Assembly (NCBI GenBank): GCA_035524095.1
Contig: DATKPK010000264.1
Location: forward strand, 1-64,000
Length of the DNA stretch: 64,000 nt
Origin: DATJUF01 sp035524095
GTDB lineage: Bacteria > Desulfobacterota > Binatia > Binatales > Binataceae
Direction of reading: 5' to 3'
Part shown: positions 45,302-53,746 of the stretch, piece by piece
How the letters are laid out: the number at the start of each line of letters is the position of its first letter
How positions within the stretch are numbered: the stretch's first letter is position 1
Notes under the pieces: model-generated
Database searches by the model: none
Told to the model about the DNA's origin: nothing
What the model saw: only the letters and a program-made list of their open reading frames with translations
Program-made: the position numbers and the translations under genes

Positions 45302-45605
45302 GGTCTTGAGATCGATGGGTGATAATCCCTGCGTGCCTTCCGGACTTGGTAACGAGTCGGATGCCTGTCCGGAAGTCGGGCGGCCTACGAATGACTTTGC
45401 GCAAGACATGTTGAGTGCATCAGCGCCAAGTGGTCATTAGTTACGAGCTTTAACATGTCGTTGCATCGGTGGCTTGTGGGCGCGCGCATGCGATGATAGT
45501 GTTTCGGACGTGGGCTGATGCCCACTTTTTTGTTGGTTCGCTGCCGTTCCCGGGAAAATCAATGGTTATGAGACGCCCGGCGGGGGACCGGCGGAGATAA
45601 CGTCT
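45302..45605 (+). other. Leader region of the rimP-nusA operon
   Basis: The 304 bases between acsA and rimP contain no gene. An inverted pair TCCGG...CCGGA lies near 45338-45380. The clear element is the hairpin plus T-run at 45510-45531, about 75 bases before rimP. This arrangement matches rimP leaders in other proteobacteria, where readthrough of a leader terminator is thought to be NusA-dependent. Confidence 0.5.
45510..45531 (+). terminator. Intrinsic terminator/attenuator in the rimP leader
   Basis: GTGGGC (45510-45515) pairs perfectly with GCCCAC (45520-45525) around a TGAT loop, followed directly by six T residues. It lies upstream of rimP rather than downstream of a gene by 200 bases, which favours an attenuator. 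Confidence 0.65.
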
Positions 45606-46091
45606 GTGGCGATAGTGTTGCAGTTGAGTCCGGTTGCAAAAAAGGTTGCAGAAACGCTTGAGCCCCATATCGAACGGCAGGGATATGAGTTGGTCGGCGT
45701 TGAGTATCGCAAGGGCACTCGGAGTTCGCTCCTGCGCCTGCTGGTGGACAAGCCAGAAGGCGGAATTGCGCTGAGCGACCTCGAAGTTCTGAGCCCGATG
45801 CTCGGCGATCTGCTTGACGTCTATGACCCGGTCGAAGGACGCTACACACTTGAGGTCTCTTCACCCGGAATCAACCGGCCACTGACTAAACTCGACCACT
45901 TCCAGGCTCATCGGGGGCGCCGCGTAAAAATTCGGTCTTACCAGCCGCGCGCAGGGCGCAAGGTTTTTGTTGGCATTCTGGCGGCGGCTGATGCGGGCGG
46001 CGTCGAAGTCGAGGAAGAAAACACTCACACCCGGGAGAGATTTTCATTCGGCGAAATCCAGGCGGCGAACTACGAGCATAAATTCGACTGA
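45606..46091 (+). CDS. rimP: Ribosome maturation factor RimP
   Basis: The 161-residue protein has the two RimP domains. The N-terminal part includes VAETLEPHIERQGYELVGVEYRKGTRSSLLRLLVDKPEGG, and the GDLLDVYDPVEGRYTLEVSSPGINRPL motif is diagnostic. The C-terminal SH3-like domain carries RRVKIRSYQPRAGRKVFVGIL. It binds free 30S subunits and aids their maturation. The GTG start at 45606 has GGAG about ten bases upstream. NusA follows, the standard order. Confidence 0.96.
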   Translation: MAIVLQLSPVAKKVAETLEPHIERQGYELVGVEYRKGTRSSLLRLLVDKPEGGIALSDLEVLSPMLGDLLDVYDPVEGRYTLEVSSPGINRPLTKLDHFQAHRGRRVKIRSYQPRAGRKVFVGILAAADAGGVEVEEENTHTRERFSFGEIQAANYEHKFD

Positions 46092-46177
46092 GTTCCAACG
46101 TAAACCGAAGGCGGTCCCATTAACAATGGGATGCCAAAACGGTAGCGGCGCGGTCATCCGCGCTTTCGGAGGGTGAA

Positions 46178-47611
46178 ATGGCGGTCGATCTGAATCGCGT
46201 AATTGATCAGGTTTCCAAAGAAAAAGGCATCGACAAAGCGATCGTGGTAAGCGCGATCGAAGAGATGATGCATTCGGCGGCGCGCCGCACCTTTGGCCAG
46301 GATCGCAATATCGAGTCCCGCTACAACCCCGATCTCGGCGAAGTCGAATTATTCGAGATCAAAACGGTCGTCAGCCATGTCACCAACGCTGCATCCGAAG
46401 TTGATGTCGAAGAAGCGCATAAGCGCTACGATCCCGAGGCCCAGGCCGGCGACGAAATCCTGATCAAGCTTGATACCGCCACGATGGGCCGAATCGCTGC
46501 GCAGGCGGCGAAGCAAAACCTCATCCAGCATATCCGCGACGCCGAGCGCAAGCAGATTTATAACGAGTTCAAGGATCGAAAGAGCGAAGTCGTCTCCGGC
46601 ATCGTGCAGCGTTTCGAGCGCAAGAACATGATCGTTAACCTTGGCCGTACCGAGGCGATTCTGCCTGAAAAAGAGCAGATTCCGCACGAACGCTATCGTC
46701 AGGGCGACCGTATTCGTGCCCTGATTCTTGACGTCGACCTCTCTGAAAAGGGACTCGCGATTATTCTATCGCGCACCTCGAACCTCTTCCTCATGAAATT
46801 GTTCGAGCAGGAAGTTCCAGAAATCTACGAAGGAATCGTCGAGATTCGGCAATGCGCCCGTGAGCCCGGAGGCCGCGCCAAGGTCGCAGTGTATTCCAAG
46901 GATAACGACGTCGATCCGGTCGGTGCATGCGTTGGCATGAAGGGTACGCGCGTCCAGTCGGTCGTGCAGGAGTTGCGTGGCGAAAAGATCGATATCGTCC
47001 CGTGGACCGATGATCAGGCAGAGCTAGTATGCCGAGCGCTGGCTCCTGCAAAAGTCTCTAAGGTCATAATCGATGAGGACGAGCATGCGATGGAAGTGAT
47101 CGTCCCTGATGATCAGCTTTCACTCGCGATCGGCAAGCGCGGCCAGAACGTACGCCTCGCCCATCGCCTATCCGGATGGAAACTCGACGTGCGCAGCGAT
47201 TCTGAAGCCGAAGAAGAGGCGCGCGCCGCTCGAGCTTCGCTCAACGCGATCCCCGGTATTGGCGACATCAACGCCGAACTGCTCTACCAATGGGGCTATC
47301 GTTCGGCCGAGCAGTTGTCTGAAGCCGACGAGGAAAACTTCGAGGTCGAAGGTATCAGCCCTGAACGCGCGCGCCAGGTGGTCCATGCCGCCCGCGAGTG
47401 GGTCGAGACCAAACGCACGCGCGCGCTGGCCGCCGCCGCTGACGAGGAAATTGAGGATGGGAACGGCGAGGTCGCGAATGAAAACGAAGTCGAAGAATTA
47501 GAAGCTAGTGAGGGAGCATCGCTGCCGGACGATGCGGGCGAATCCGATTCAGCGGACGGTGAGCATTTGGCATCCGAGACCGATAGCGCCAACGGCGCCG
47601 TAACCAAGTGA
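46178..47611 (+). CDS. nusA: Transcription termination/antitermination factor NusA
   Basis: The 477-residue protein has the N-terminal RNA-polymerase-binding domain, an S1 domain (VSGIVQRFERKNMIVNLGRTEAILP), and two KH domains (VGACVGMKGTRVQSVVQELRGEKID and LAIGKRGQNVRLAHRL). A helix-hairpin-helix repeat follows (IPGIGDINAELLYQWGYRS...GISPERARQVV), then an acidic tail. NusA modulates pausing, termination and antitermination. Usually ylxR and infB follow. Here the next gene is recA on the opposite strand, so the operon ends early. Confidence 0.96.
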   Translation: MAVDLNRVIDQVSKEKGIDKAIVVSAIEEMMHSAARRTFGQDRNIESRYNPDLGEVELFEIKTVVSHVTNAASEVDVEEAHKRYDPEAQAGDEILIKLDTATMGRIAAQAAKQNLIQHIRDAERKQIYNEFKDRKSEVVSGIVQRFERKNMIVNLGRTEAILPEKEQIPHERYRQGDRIRALILDVDLSEKGLAIILSRTSNLFLMKLFEQEVPEIYEGIVEIRQCAREPGGRAKVAVYSKDNDVDPVGACVGMKGTRVQSVVQELRGEKIDIVPWTDDQAELVCRALAPAKVSKVIIDEDEHAMEVIVPDDQLSLAIGKRGQNVRLAHRLSGWKLDVRSDSEAEEEARAARASLNAIPGIGDINAELLYQWGYRSAEQLSEADEENFEVEGISPERARQVVHAAREWVETKRTRALAAAADEEIEDGNGEVANENEVEELEASEGASLPDDAGESDSADGEHLASETDSANGAVTK

Positions 47612-47629
47612 GATCGACCCAAGAGTTAG

Positions 47630-47654
47630 GTGATCGCGCTACTTGCGCGATCAC
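47630..47654. terminator. Strong hairpin between nusA and recA
   Basis: GTGATCGCGC (47630-47639) and GCGCGATCAC (47645-47654) form a perfect 10-bp stem with a five-base loop. It lies 19 bases after nusA and 73 bases beyond the recA stop, in the convergent gap. On the plus strand TCGCTATCTATTTT follows. It probably ends nusA transcription. Confidence 0.65.
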
Positions 47655-47726
47655 TCGCTATCTATTTTGAAGGAATCGTTGACGCGTTTTGGTTTCTTGC
47701 GTCGATGGTCTGGCGACTGCTTGCTC

Positions 47727-48806
47727 TCACCCTTTGCGCTTGGACGTGGGGGCAACGGGAGCTTGTTCGGCTTCGTCGTTGTTAACATCCGCGCCATTGG
47801 GAACGGGTGCGATCTTGACGGCGAGCTTGGCTCGTACCTTCGCCTCGACCTCTTCTGCGATTGCCGGATTTGCTTTCAACAAATCGCGCGCATTCTCACG
47901 GCCTTGCCCGATCCGCTCGCCGCCGTACGAGTACCATGCGCCCAACTTCTCGATGATGTTATGTTCGGAAGCCAGGTCGACCAGTTCGCCTTCCTTGGAA
48001 ATCCCCGAGCCATACAGGATGTCGAATTCGGCTTCACGGAAGGGCGGTGCGACTTTATTTTTAACGACCTTGGTCTTCGTGCGTGAGCCGATGATGTCGG
48101 TGCCGCTCTTGATGGTACCTATACGGCGAATGTCGATGCGCACCGACGAATAAAACTTCAGCGCATTGCCACCCGTAGTGGTTTCAGGATTGCCGAACAT
48201 CACGCCGATCTTCATGCGGATCTGATTGATGAAAATCACCACTGTACGCGAGCGCGCAATGATCGAAGTCAGCTTGCGCAATGCTTGCGACATTAGGCGC
48301 GCCTGCAGCCCCATCTGCGGCTCGCCCATCTCGCCTTCGATTTCGGCTCGTGGTACCAGCGCGGCTACCGAGTCGATCACCAGTACATCGATTGCACCCG
48401 ACTGCACTAGCGTCTCCGCGATTTCAAGCGCCTGCTCGCCATTGTCGGGCTGCGAGATCAAAAGATCCTCGACAACCACGCCGAGCTTCCGAGCGTAAGC
48501 GGCATCGAGTGCATGTTCGGCGTCGATAAAAGCTCCAATACCGCCCAGCTTCTGTGCTTCGGCGATACATTCGAGCGCCAGCGTAGTCTTGCCCGACGAT
48601 TCAGGCCCATAGATCTCGATCACCCGGCCGCGCGGCAATCCGCCAACGCCAAGTGCCAGGTCGAGGCCGAGCGATCCTGTGGGAATCACGGCGATATCGG
48701 TCGCGATCGCTTGCTCGCCCAGTTTCATGATTGAGCCCTTACCGAACTGCTTTTCTATCTGGCTGAGAGCCAGATCTAATGCTTTGGTCTTAATTTCCTG
48801 CGCCAT
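47727..48806 (-). CDS. recA: Recombinase RecA
   Basis: The 359-residue protein has every RecA hallmark: [13 protein letters not shown], Walker [10 protein letters not shown], the catalytic Glu region ([14 protein letters not shown]), Walker [14 protein letters not shown]1 loop [21 protein letters not shown] split across the domain, L2 loop [27 protein letters not shown], and an acidic C-terminus. It drives strand exchange and LexA cleavage. GGGGA precedes the ATG. I found no clear LexA box in the 183 bases upstream. It lies downstream of thpR in the same direction. Confidence 0.97.
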   Translation of the reverse strand: MAQEIKTKALDLALSQIEKQFGKGSIMKLGEQAIATDIAVIPTGSLGLDLALGVGGLPRGRVIEIYGPESSGKTTLALECIAEAQKLGGIGAFIDAEHALDAAYARKLGVVVEDLLISQPDNGEQALEIAETLVQSGAIDVLVIDSVAALVPRAEIEGEMGEPQMGLQARLMSQALRKLTSIIARSRTVVIFINQIRMKIGVMFGNPETTTGGNALKFYSSVRIDIRRIGTIKSGTDIIGSRTKTKVVKNKVAPPFREAEFDILYGSGISKEGELVDLASEHNIIEKLGAWYSYGGERIGQGRENARDLLKANPAIAEEVEAKVRAKLAVKIAPVPNGADVNNDEAEQAPVAPTSKRKG

Positions 48807-48989
48807 CGATGTCCCCGCATTGCGGGCCTAGGGTGCCCCGTGCCGATCTTGCCACAAACGGAAGGGCTTAGCGCTATGGCCGATGACATTAAGCTGACAG
48901 CCAGAGCAGCTCTACAGCGCTTATCAACAGATCAGAATCGAAAAGCACCGGAAGCCAATCGCGTTCTGTGCAAAATAGCCACAAACCTT

Positions 48990-49571
48990 CTAACTGTCGC
49001 CGAGGTTCCAACGCTTTAGCTCGATATATTTCGGTCCAGCCGCTCCGACCACGCTGCGAAAAAGCGCCATCGAAGCGATCTTTGATAACCCAAAGTTGCG
49101 CTGGTGCGCGTCCTTTAGAATGGCGCGCAAACTGGTCAATCTTTTGGGATCTCGCACGCGAGCGATCGTCAGATGGGGCGCATAAGGATAATCCTCATCG
49201 CCGAAGCCAGCACGCAACGCAGCAGCGCGCACTTCGGCGGCTAGCTCGATCAATTCATCACTCTTTAAGCCAATCCAGATCACACGCGGACGAGCCAAGT
49301 TTGGAAAACCGCCGATTCCCTCCGCAATTATCGAGAACGGCTGAGTTTCCTTGGCGACGATGGCCAACTTGGTGGCCATCGTCGCCAACTGCGCCAGCGG
49401 AGCTTCGTTGCCGAGGAAGCGGAGCGTCAAATGGAGGTTGGTTCGTGACACCCATCGCACGCCATCGTAGATAGATCTAAGCGGATCGATGAATCGTTCA
49501 ATTGCCGCGTCGGTCTGAGTGCTCATCCGTAGCGCGACGAACGCCCGAATTTTATCCGGAAGCGAATTCAC
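48990..49571 (-). CDS. thpR: RNA 2',3'-cyclic phosphodiesterase ThpR (2'-5' RNA ligase family)
   Basis: The 193-residue protein has the two HxTx motifs of the 2H phosphoesterase fold, HLTL at residues 47-50 and HLTI at 133-136, plus the opening RAFVALRM and FxGIGGFPNLARPRVIWIG. It hydrolyses 2',3'-cyclic phosphates in RNA. The start is a GTG. The thpR-recA order is often seen with cinA upstream; here cinA is missing and a DsbA-like isomerase gene precedes it by 32 bases. Confidence 0.94.
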   Translation of the reverse strand: MNSLPDKIRAFVALRMSTQTDAAIERFIDPLRSIYDGVRWVSRTNLHLTLRFLGNEAPLAQLATMATKLAIVAKETQPFSIIAEGIGGFPNLARPRVIWIGLKSDELIELAAEVRAAALRAGFGDEDYPYAPHLTIARVRDPKRLTSLRAILKDAHQRNFGLSKIASMALFRSVVGAAGPKYIELKRWNLGDS

Positions 49572-49603
49572 CCGACGGTTGGCGGCAGTCCCACCTTGAA
49601 AGT

Positions 49604-50218
49604 CTAATGACTATGCACGAGCGAATGCTCCACCAATGGCAGACGGTCGTTACCGAAGAACATCACCCCATCGACGAAGATCGTCGGCGACCCAAAACCT
49701 CCACGCTCGATTAGTTCGGTGGTGTTCGCTTTGAGCATATCCTTGTATTCGGACGCGGTGATTTTTCGGAAGTATTCGGCTTCTTCGAGGCCGCTGCCAC
49801 GCACAATATCGCGCAAAACCTCGTCCTGGCTGATATCACGATTGGCGCCCCAATAGGTCTCGAAAACCAGCTTGGAGTAGGGTGCGATCTTGCCATGCTC
49901 TTGGGCCACAAACGCGCCACGCATCGCCTTGACGGAATTAACCGGGAAGACGACGAGGTCGTTCATATCGGTGATCTTCAGGCCATAGAGATGCGCCCAA
50001 TCCTGCAGATCCTTCTTCATGTAACGCGCTTTTATCTTGACCGGATTGGCGCGTTGCTCGTACACGGAAGGATTGACCGCGTTGAACACTCCGCCGACAA
50101 GAATCGGACGCCAGATCAAATCAGCCTGATGGCGCATCGCGACCTTTTCGATCTGGCTGAATGCCAGGTAAGTCCATGGGCTGGAGCAATCGTAAAAGAA
50201 TTCAAGTTTTTTGCCCAT
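49604..50218 (-). CDS. DsbA-family 2-hydroxychromene-2-carboxylate isomerase-like protein
   Basis: The protein of about 204 residues (ATG at 50218 with AGGAGA upstream) starts MGKKLEFFYDCSSPWTYLAF. That is the kappa-GST/HCCA isomerase start, where Ser replaces the CxxC of DsbA. It continues with LIWRPILVGGVFNAVNPSV and ends RGGFGSPTIFVDGVMFFGNDRL, the conserved GxPxFxVxGxxFFGxDRL block. The enzyme uses glutathione to isomerise aromatic intermediates in naphthalene degradation, though many homologues have unknown substrates. It fits the glutathione theme of the 7662-12722 operon. Confidence 0.92.
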   Translation of the reverse strand: MGKKLEFFYDCSSPWTYLAFSQIEKVAMRHQADLIWRPILVGGVFNAVNPSVYEQRANPVKIKARYMKKDLQDWAHLYGLKITDMNDLVVFPVNSVKAMRGAFVAQEHGKIAPYSKLVFETYWGANRDISQDEVLRDIVRGSGLEEAEYFRKITASEYKDMLKANTTELIERGGFGSPTIFVDGVMFFGNDRLPLVEHSLVHSH

Positions 50219-50300
50219 CGCGGCTCTCCTATCGGACAAAGCTTTGGCGACCATAGCACGATCCGGCGACAGGCTCACGCTACGACGTCAAAAGTTGGCA

Positions 50301-51356
50301 TTAAGGAGATGGTGCAACAGGCGTCGCGTCCGATGGATTTGCATCATTGCCAGCATCCCCGTCCGGATCAACCGATTGTGAAGCACCAGCCGTCTTCGAA
50401 CCCTTGGCCTCGACTTTAACGAGTTCGACGTAGATGTAGCCGAAGTAAACATCGGCTGCCATCTGCACCGGCAGATGACGGCCATCGTCCGTTACCCAGA
50501 TCGTCGTCTCCCTCGCCTGGCTGCGGAAATTCCCTTGGCTGAGCCATATGACTGAGGGTTCGATCTTGAGCGTATTGAAGGTGCCCAACGGCGTCGTGAT
50601 CCGCTCGCGGTCGATGACGTTGAAAGCAAAGACATAGCGATTGCCGCCGCTGAAAACGTCAAAAGTGAGATCATCGCCGGGTTTGAGCGGCTGCGAGAGC
50701 GCCATCATCGCGCCCGAAAATGGTCCCAGCGGATCGCCCCCACTGAACAGGCGCTCGGTGATCTCGCCCCGCCGGTTCCGTTTGATCGCGGTGATCAGGC
50801 GGTCTTGATGGTCGAAGGTTGTATGCCATTCGTCGAAGCGCTTTTTTTCGTGCTGCTGGATATAGATATTGTCGGGTTGGTAAGAATCGCGCGAGAAGTC
50901 CTCGCGAAAGTAGTCTCGCATCCGATAGACCAGATCTACGATCGGGCTGCTCGTGATCCACATCTCTCCGCGCCACCATTCAGGATGCGACCGGTTATGG
51001 CTGACAATCACGCGTGCTGACGCAGCAGGCGCGCCTAGCCAGGTGGCATTGTAGAATAAGGTCTCACCATCGTGAAAAGTTGGCGGACCCGGAGGATATG
51101 TGGGGATCTTTAGACTGTCAGGCAGTGGCATCGGGGTCGGCGAAGCTTTCGGATGCTCGTGATTAGGCATGGCGGCGTGAGCACCCGATAGACGTACAAA
51201 AGGACTGCTAGCAGCTATTGTCGAGAACAAGGCAAGCGCAAGCAGAATTAGAACCGCCATCGCCTGTCTAAGAGATGGCCCAAATCGTGTTGAAACCCTC
51301 GCCACCCCTTTACCTGCAATCCAGATCGAATACACTGGCCCATTGATTCTGCCCAA
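50301..51356 (-). CDS. Exported DUF3108 protein
   Basis: The protein of up to 351 residues has a signal-like segment (AMAVLILLALALFSTIAASS) that starts about 33 residues in, so the true start is probably an internal GTG or ATG. The DUF3108 domain runs from FHDGETLFYNATWLGAPAAS to FGYIYVELVKVEAKG, with the recurring blocks VYRMRDYFREDF and WVTDDGRHLPVQM. The function of the family is unknown, and the fold suggests a periplasmic beta-rich binding protein. The first start lies only 17 bases from the divergent HEAT-repeat gene, which leaves no room for two promoters and supports a later start. Confidence 0.88.
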   Translation of the reverse strand: MGRINGPVYSIWIAGKGVARVSTRFGPSLRQAMAVLILLALALFSTIAASSPFVRLSGAHAAMPNHEHPKASPTPMPLPDSLKIPTYPPGPPTFHDGETLFYNATWLGAPAASARVIVSHNRSHPEWWRGEMWITSSPIVDLVYRMRDYFREDFSRDSYQPDNIYIQQHEKKRFDEWHTTFDHQDRLITAIKRNRRGEITERLFSGGDPLGPFSGAMMALSQPLKPGDDLTFDVFSGGNRYVFAFNVIDRERITTPLGTFNTLKIEPSVIWLSQGNFRSQARETTIWVTDDGRHLPVQMAADVYFGYIYVELVKVEAKGSKTAGASQSVDPDGDAGNDANPSDATPVAPSP

Positions 51357-51373
51357 TCCGGGAGGCCGTGGGA

Positions 51374-52144
51374 ATGTTACGAAGCCCTCAGGTTGCTGCG
51401 ATCGCCGCTGTTATAGCTGCGCTCGCGCTCGCCAGTCCGGCACTCGCTCAGATGGGTGAAGGCCGCGGCATGGCGGCCGCCAACAGTCCCCTTTCGCTCC
51501 AAAGTCTTGAGAGCTCCGGCAACCGGAAGCAGGGAGAAAAAGACGAGGACGTTATCAAGGACGCGAAGCGGGACATCGACGATGCCGATCCACGTGTGCG
51601 CGTTCAAGGCCTTGAAAAACTGCGCTACGTGCAAAGCACTGATGCTAACGATCTGCTCTTTCGCGGCCTCGTGGATTCCGACGTGCGCGTACGAATCAAG
51701 GCTATTGATGTTCTCGGTGCCCGCAGCGTTAACGACGCAGTTCCGGCTATGTCCCAGGAGTTGTTCTTGCGCGAAACGCCCGCCGTCGAGAAGCTTCATC
51801 TGGTTGCAGCACTGGGTCGGATTGGCGACCAGCGCGGGACCATGCCAGTAATTGAGTATTTGAAGGAAACCCAGGACTCCGATAGCCGCGGCACCGCGGT
51901 ATTCGCGCTTGGCGAGATGGCCGATCCGCGCGCCAACGATACGCTGATCCAAATCGTTGATAATGATCCTAATGCGACCGTGCGGAAGCTTGCGCAGGAA
52001 GCCCTTGAAAAGATTGACGGCGAGCTGCCGAGCAATCATCAAGCACAAGTCGAAGCCGCTCGCGATCAAGCTCTCGAACCGACCGACGAGAAGCTTGCGA
52101 AGATGCGCCAGATAGACGAAGAAATCCAGAAGAATAAATATTGA
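51374..52144 (+). CDS. Exported HEAT-repeat protein
   Basis: The protein of about 256 residues starts at ATG 51374 with GGGAGG upstream and has a clear signal peptide ending ALASPALAQ. From residue 60 it consists of HEAT-like repeats of about 31 residues (LFRGLVDSDVRVRIKAIDVLG, LFLRETPAVEKLHLVAALGRI, TAVFALGEMADPRANDTLIQ). It is probably a periplasmic scaffold. No enzymatic domain is seen. It converges with the DUF1501 gene. Confidence 0.88.
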   Translation: MLRSPQVAAIAAVIAALALASPALAQMGEGRGMAAANSPLSLQSLESSGNRKQGEKDEDVIKDAKRDIDDADPRVRVQGLEKLRYVQSTDANDLLFRGLVDSDVRVRIKAIDVLGARSVNDAVPAMSQELFLRETPAVEKLHLVAALGRIGDQRGTMPVIEYLKETQDSDSRGTAVFALGEMADPRANDTLIQIVDNDPNATVRKLAQEALEKIDGELPSNHQAQVEAARDQALEPTDEKLAKMRQIDEEIQKNKY

Positions 52145-52179
52145 TAAAATCCGAAAATCTCGGCCGCTCTGAACCGAAG

Positions 52180-53469
52180 CTAGATTCGAAGCAATCCGTT
52201 CACGTTTCCGCTGTCAGACGGATGGTCGGGGAATACCAGACTGATCTGCTGGGCAGGCATGCCCATATGTGATCTCAAGACATTGCCAATAGGCTCGCGA
52301 AAATCCGTGGTCACGGGTACATCGCGTTCCTGATAAAGATCTTCCGGAGCCAAGCCGTTCCAGCCGGCGTACACCCTTGCTCCACGGATCGGACCGCCCA
52401 TCACCCACATCACATTGCCATGCCCATGGTCGGTTCCGCCGTTCCCGTTTTCATGAACGGTCCGGCCGAATTCTGAGATCACGACAATAACCGTGTTTTC
52501 GTACGCCGGTCCAAGCTGACTGGCGAAACTCGCCAGGCCGTCCCCGAGCGGCTTCAGATGGTTGGCAAGTTGGCCTTTGAATGATCCCTCGTTGACATGA
52601 GTGTCCCATCCGCCAACCGCTAGAAAGGCAAGTCGGATGCTCGGATCGCGCGCTATCAGGCGCGCCAGGCGGCCGGTATCGTCCGAAAAGCCGTCTGCTG
52701 GCGGCGCTCCCGCGTCTGCCTCCGTCATGTCTTGCTGTAATTCCGCGAGCAGCCGCTTGCGCGCGGCCTGCCCGTCGCGAAAGGTCGCGCTTAGTTGATC
52801 GGTACCGCTGTAGAGTTGGTCGAAAGCGTCCTCGATTTGAGGATTATCGAGCGGCAATGGACGTGCGGCTGCGCGCCCCTGCAGGATATTCGCTACCGCC
52901 ATACGACCCGAAAGAATCCGCGGCACGGTGGCGCCGATACTCACTGCTTCCGTTGGGCCATGAAAACCGGGAAGAGCGGCCAGTACACGGTTCATCCAGC
53001 CGTCTGGCGTTGTTCGCACGCCCGGCGTGCCGCTTTCCATGAAGTCTTGGGCATCGAAATGTGATCGGGTCGGATCCGGTGAGCCACATGCATGAACAAA
53101 GGCGAGTGTACCATCGCGCCATTGCGGCATCAGTGATGCAAGTGCCGGATGCAATCCGAAATGGCCGTCTAAATCGATTGCTGCGGCATCCCCACCGCCG
53201 GGCCGCGGAATCGCGATATTCGGTCGCTGCTCGTAATACTGCGAATCGCCATACGGCACGACCACGTTCAATCCGTCGACTGCCCCGCGCATGAATACAA
53301 CAACGAGCCGTCGATTGCCGCCGCTGTTTCCGAAGCTTGATGCGGCCCATCCATGGCTTCCGATCAGCACAACACCAGCCGCCGAGAGCGTCGCCGTAGC
53401 GCGGAGGAAATCACGCCGCTTGACCTCGTTGGCGGTCATCGAATCGCAAAGGTCGTCCGCTGTTGCCAA
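52180..53469 (-). CDS. DUF1501 protein with Tat signal
   Basis: The 429-residue protein has a twin-arginine signal (KRRDFLRATATLSAAGVVLI) and the DUF1501 (sulfatase-like, PF07394) core: RLVVVFMRGAVDGLNVVVPYGD, HFGLHPALASLMPQWRDGTL, VHACGSPDPTRSHFDAQDFM, GGWDTHVNEGSF and VVISEFGRTVHENGNGGTDHG. The metal ligands of the alkaline-phosphatase superfamily are suggested by DxH and DHG. It normally pairs with DUF1800, here encoded 278 bases upstream. The substrate is unknown. Confidence 0.93.
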   Translation of the reverse strand: MATADDLCDSMTANEVKRRDFLRATATLSAAGVVLIGSHGWAASSFGNSGGNRRLVVVFMRGAVDGLNVVVPYGDSQYYEQRPNIAIPRPGGGDAAAIDLDGHFGLHPALASLMPQWRDGTLAFVHACGSPDPTRSHFDAQDFMESGTPGVRTTPDGWMNRVLAALPGFHGPTEAVSIGATVPRILSGRMAVANILQGRAAARPLPLDNPQIEDAFDQLYSGTDQLSATFRDGQAARKRLLAELQQDMTEADAGAPPADGFSDDTGRLARLIARDPSIRLAFLAVGGWDTHVNEGSFKGQLANHLKPLGDGLASFASQLGPAYENTVIVVISEFGRTVHENGNGGTDHGHGNVMWVMGGPIRGARVYAGWNGLAPEDLYQERDVPVTTDFREPIGNVLRSHMGMPAQQISLVFPDHPSDSGNVNGLLRI

Positions 53470-53532
53470 AGATTATCTCCGATCGGAATTTCTGGAGTCC
53501 TATTGCAGTGGAAACGTCAACTCGGCCATTGC

Positions 53533-53736
53533 TCAGTTGTGATCGCGATGCGCAATCGTCATCGCGAGACGCATCCGCTCGGTTTCGATCAGACTTGCGA
53601 TCGCTTTGCGGATAGCGATCTGGCGGAATATCCTGCGGCCTTCAAGGCTGAAGAGTTGGTGCATATAGTTTTGAATCATCGATCGCATTCTTGCTATGCC
53701 AGAGCGCCGGGCCATTCCCTTAAATTGATTACTCAT
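53533..53736 (-). CDS. Small conserved-looking basic protein between DUF1800 and DUF1501
   Basis: The 67-residue frame (ATG at 53736; another ATG at 53742 overlaps the region right after the DUF1800 stop) has AAGGAA eight bases upstream. The sequence MSNQFKGMARRSGIARMRSM...RRIFRQIAIRKAIASLIETE is helical, basic and Met-rich, with no signal peptide. No family is recognised. Its place between two co-oriented genes that usually work together suggests a real small gene, but a chance frame cannot be excluded. Confidence 0.42.
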   Translation of the reverse strand: MSNQFKGMARRSGIARMRSMIQNYMHQLFSLEGRRIFRQIAIRKAIASLIETERMRLAMTIAHRDHN

Positions 53737-53746
53737 AGTCATTTCC

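Noticed and set aside
48807..48989. LexA box upstream of recA
   Set aside because: No CTGT-N8-ACAG, GAAC-N4-GTTC or GTTC-N7-GTTC site was found; partial strings only.
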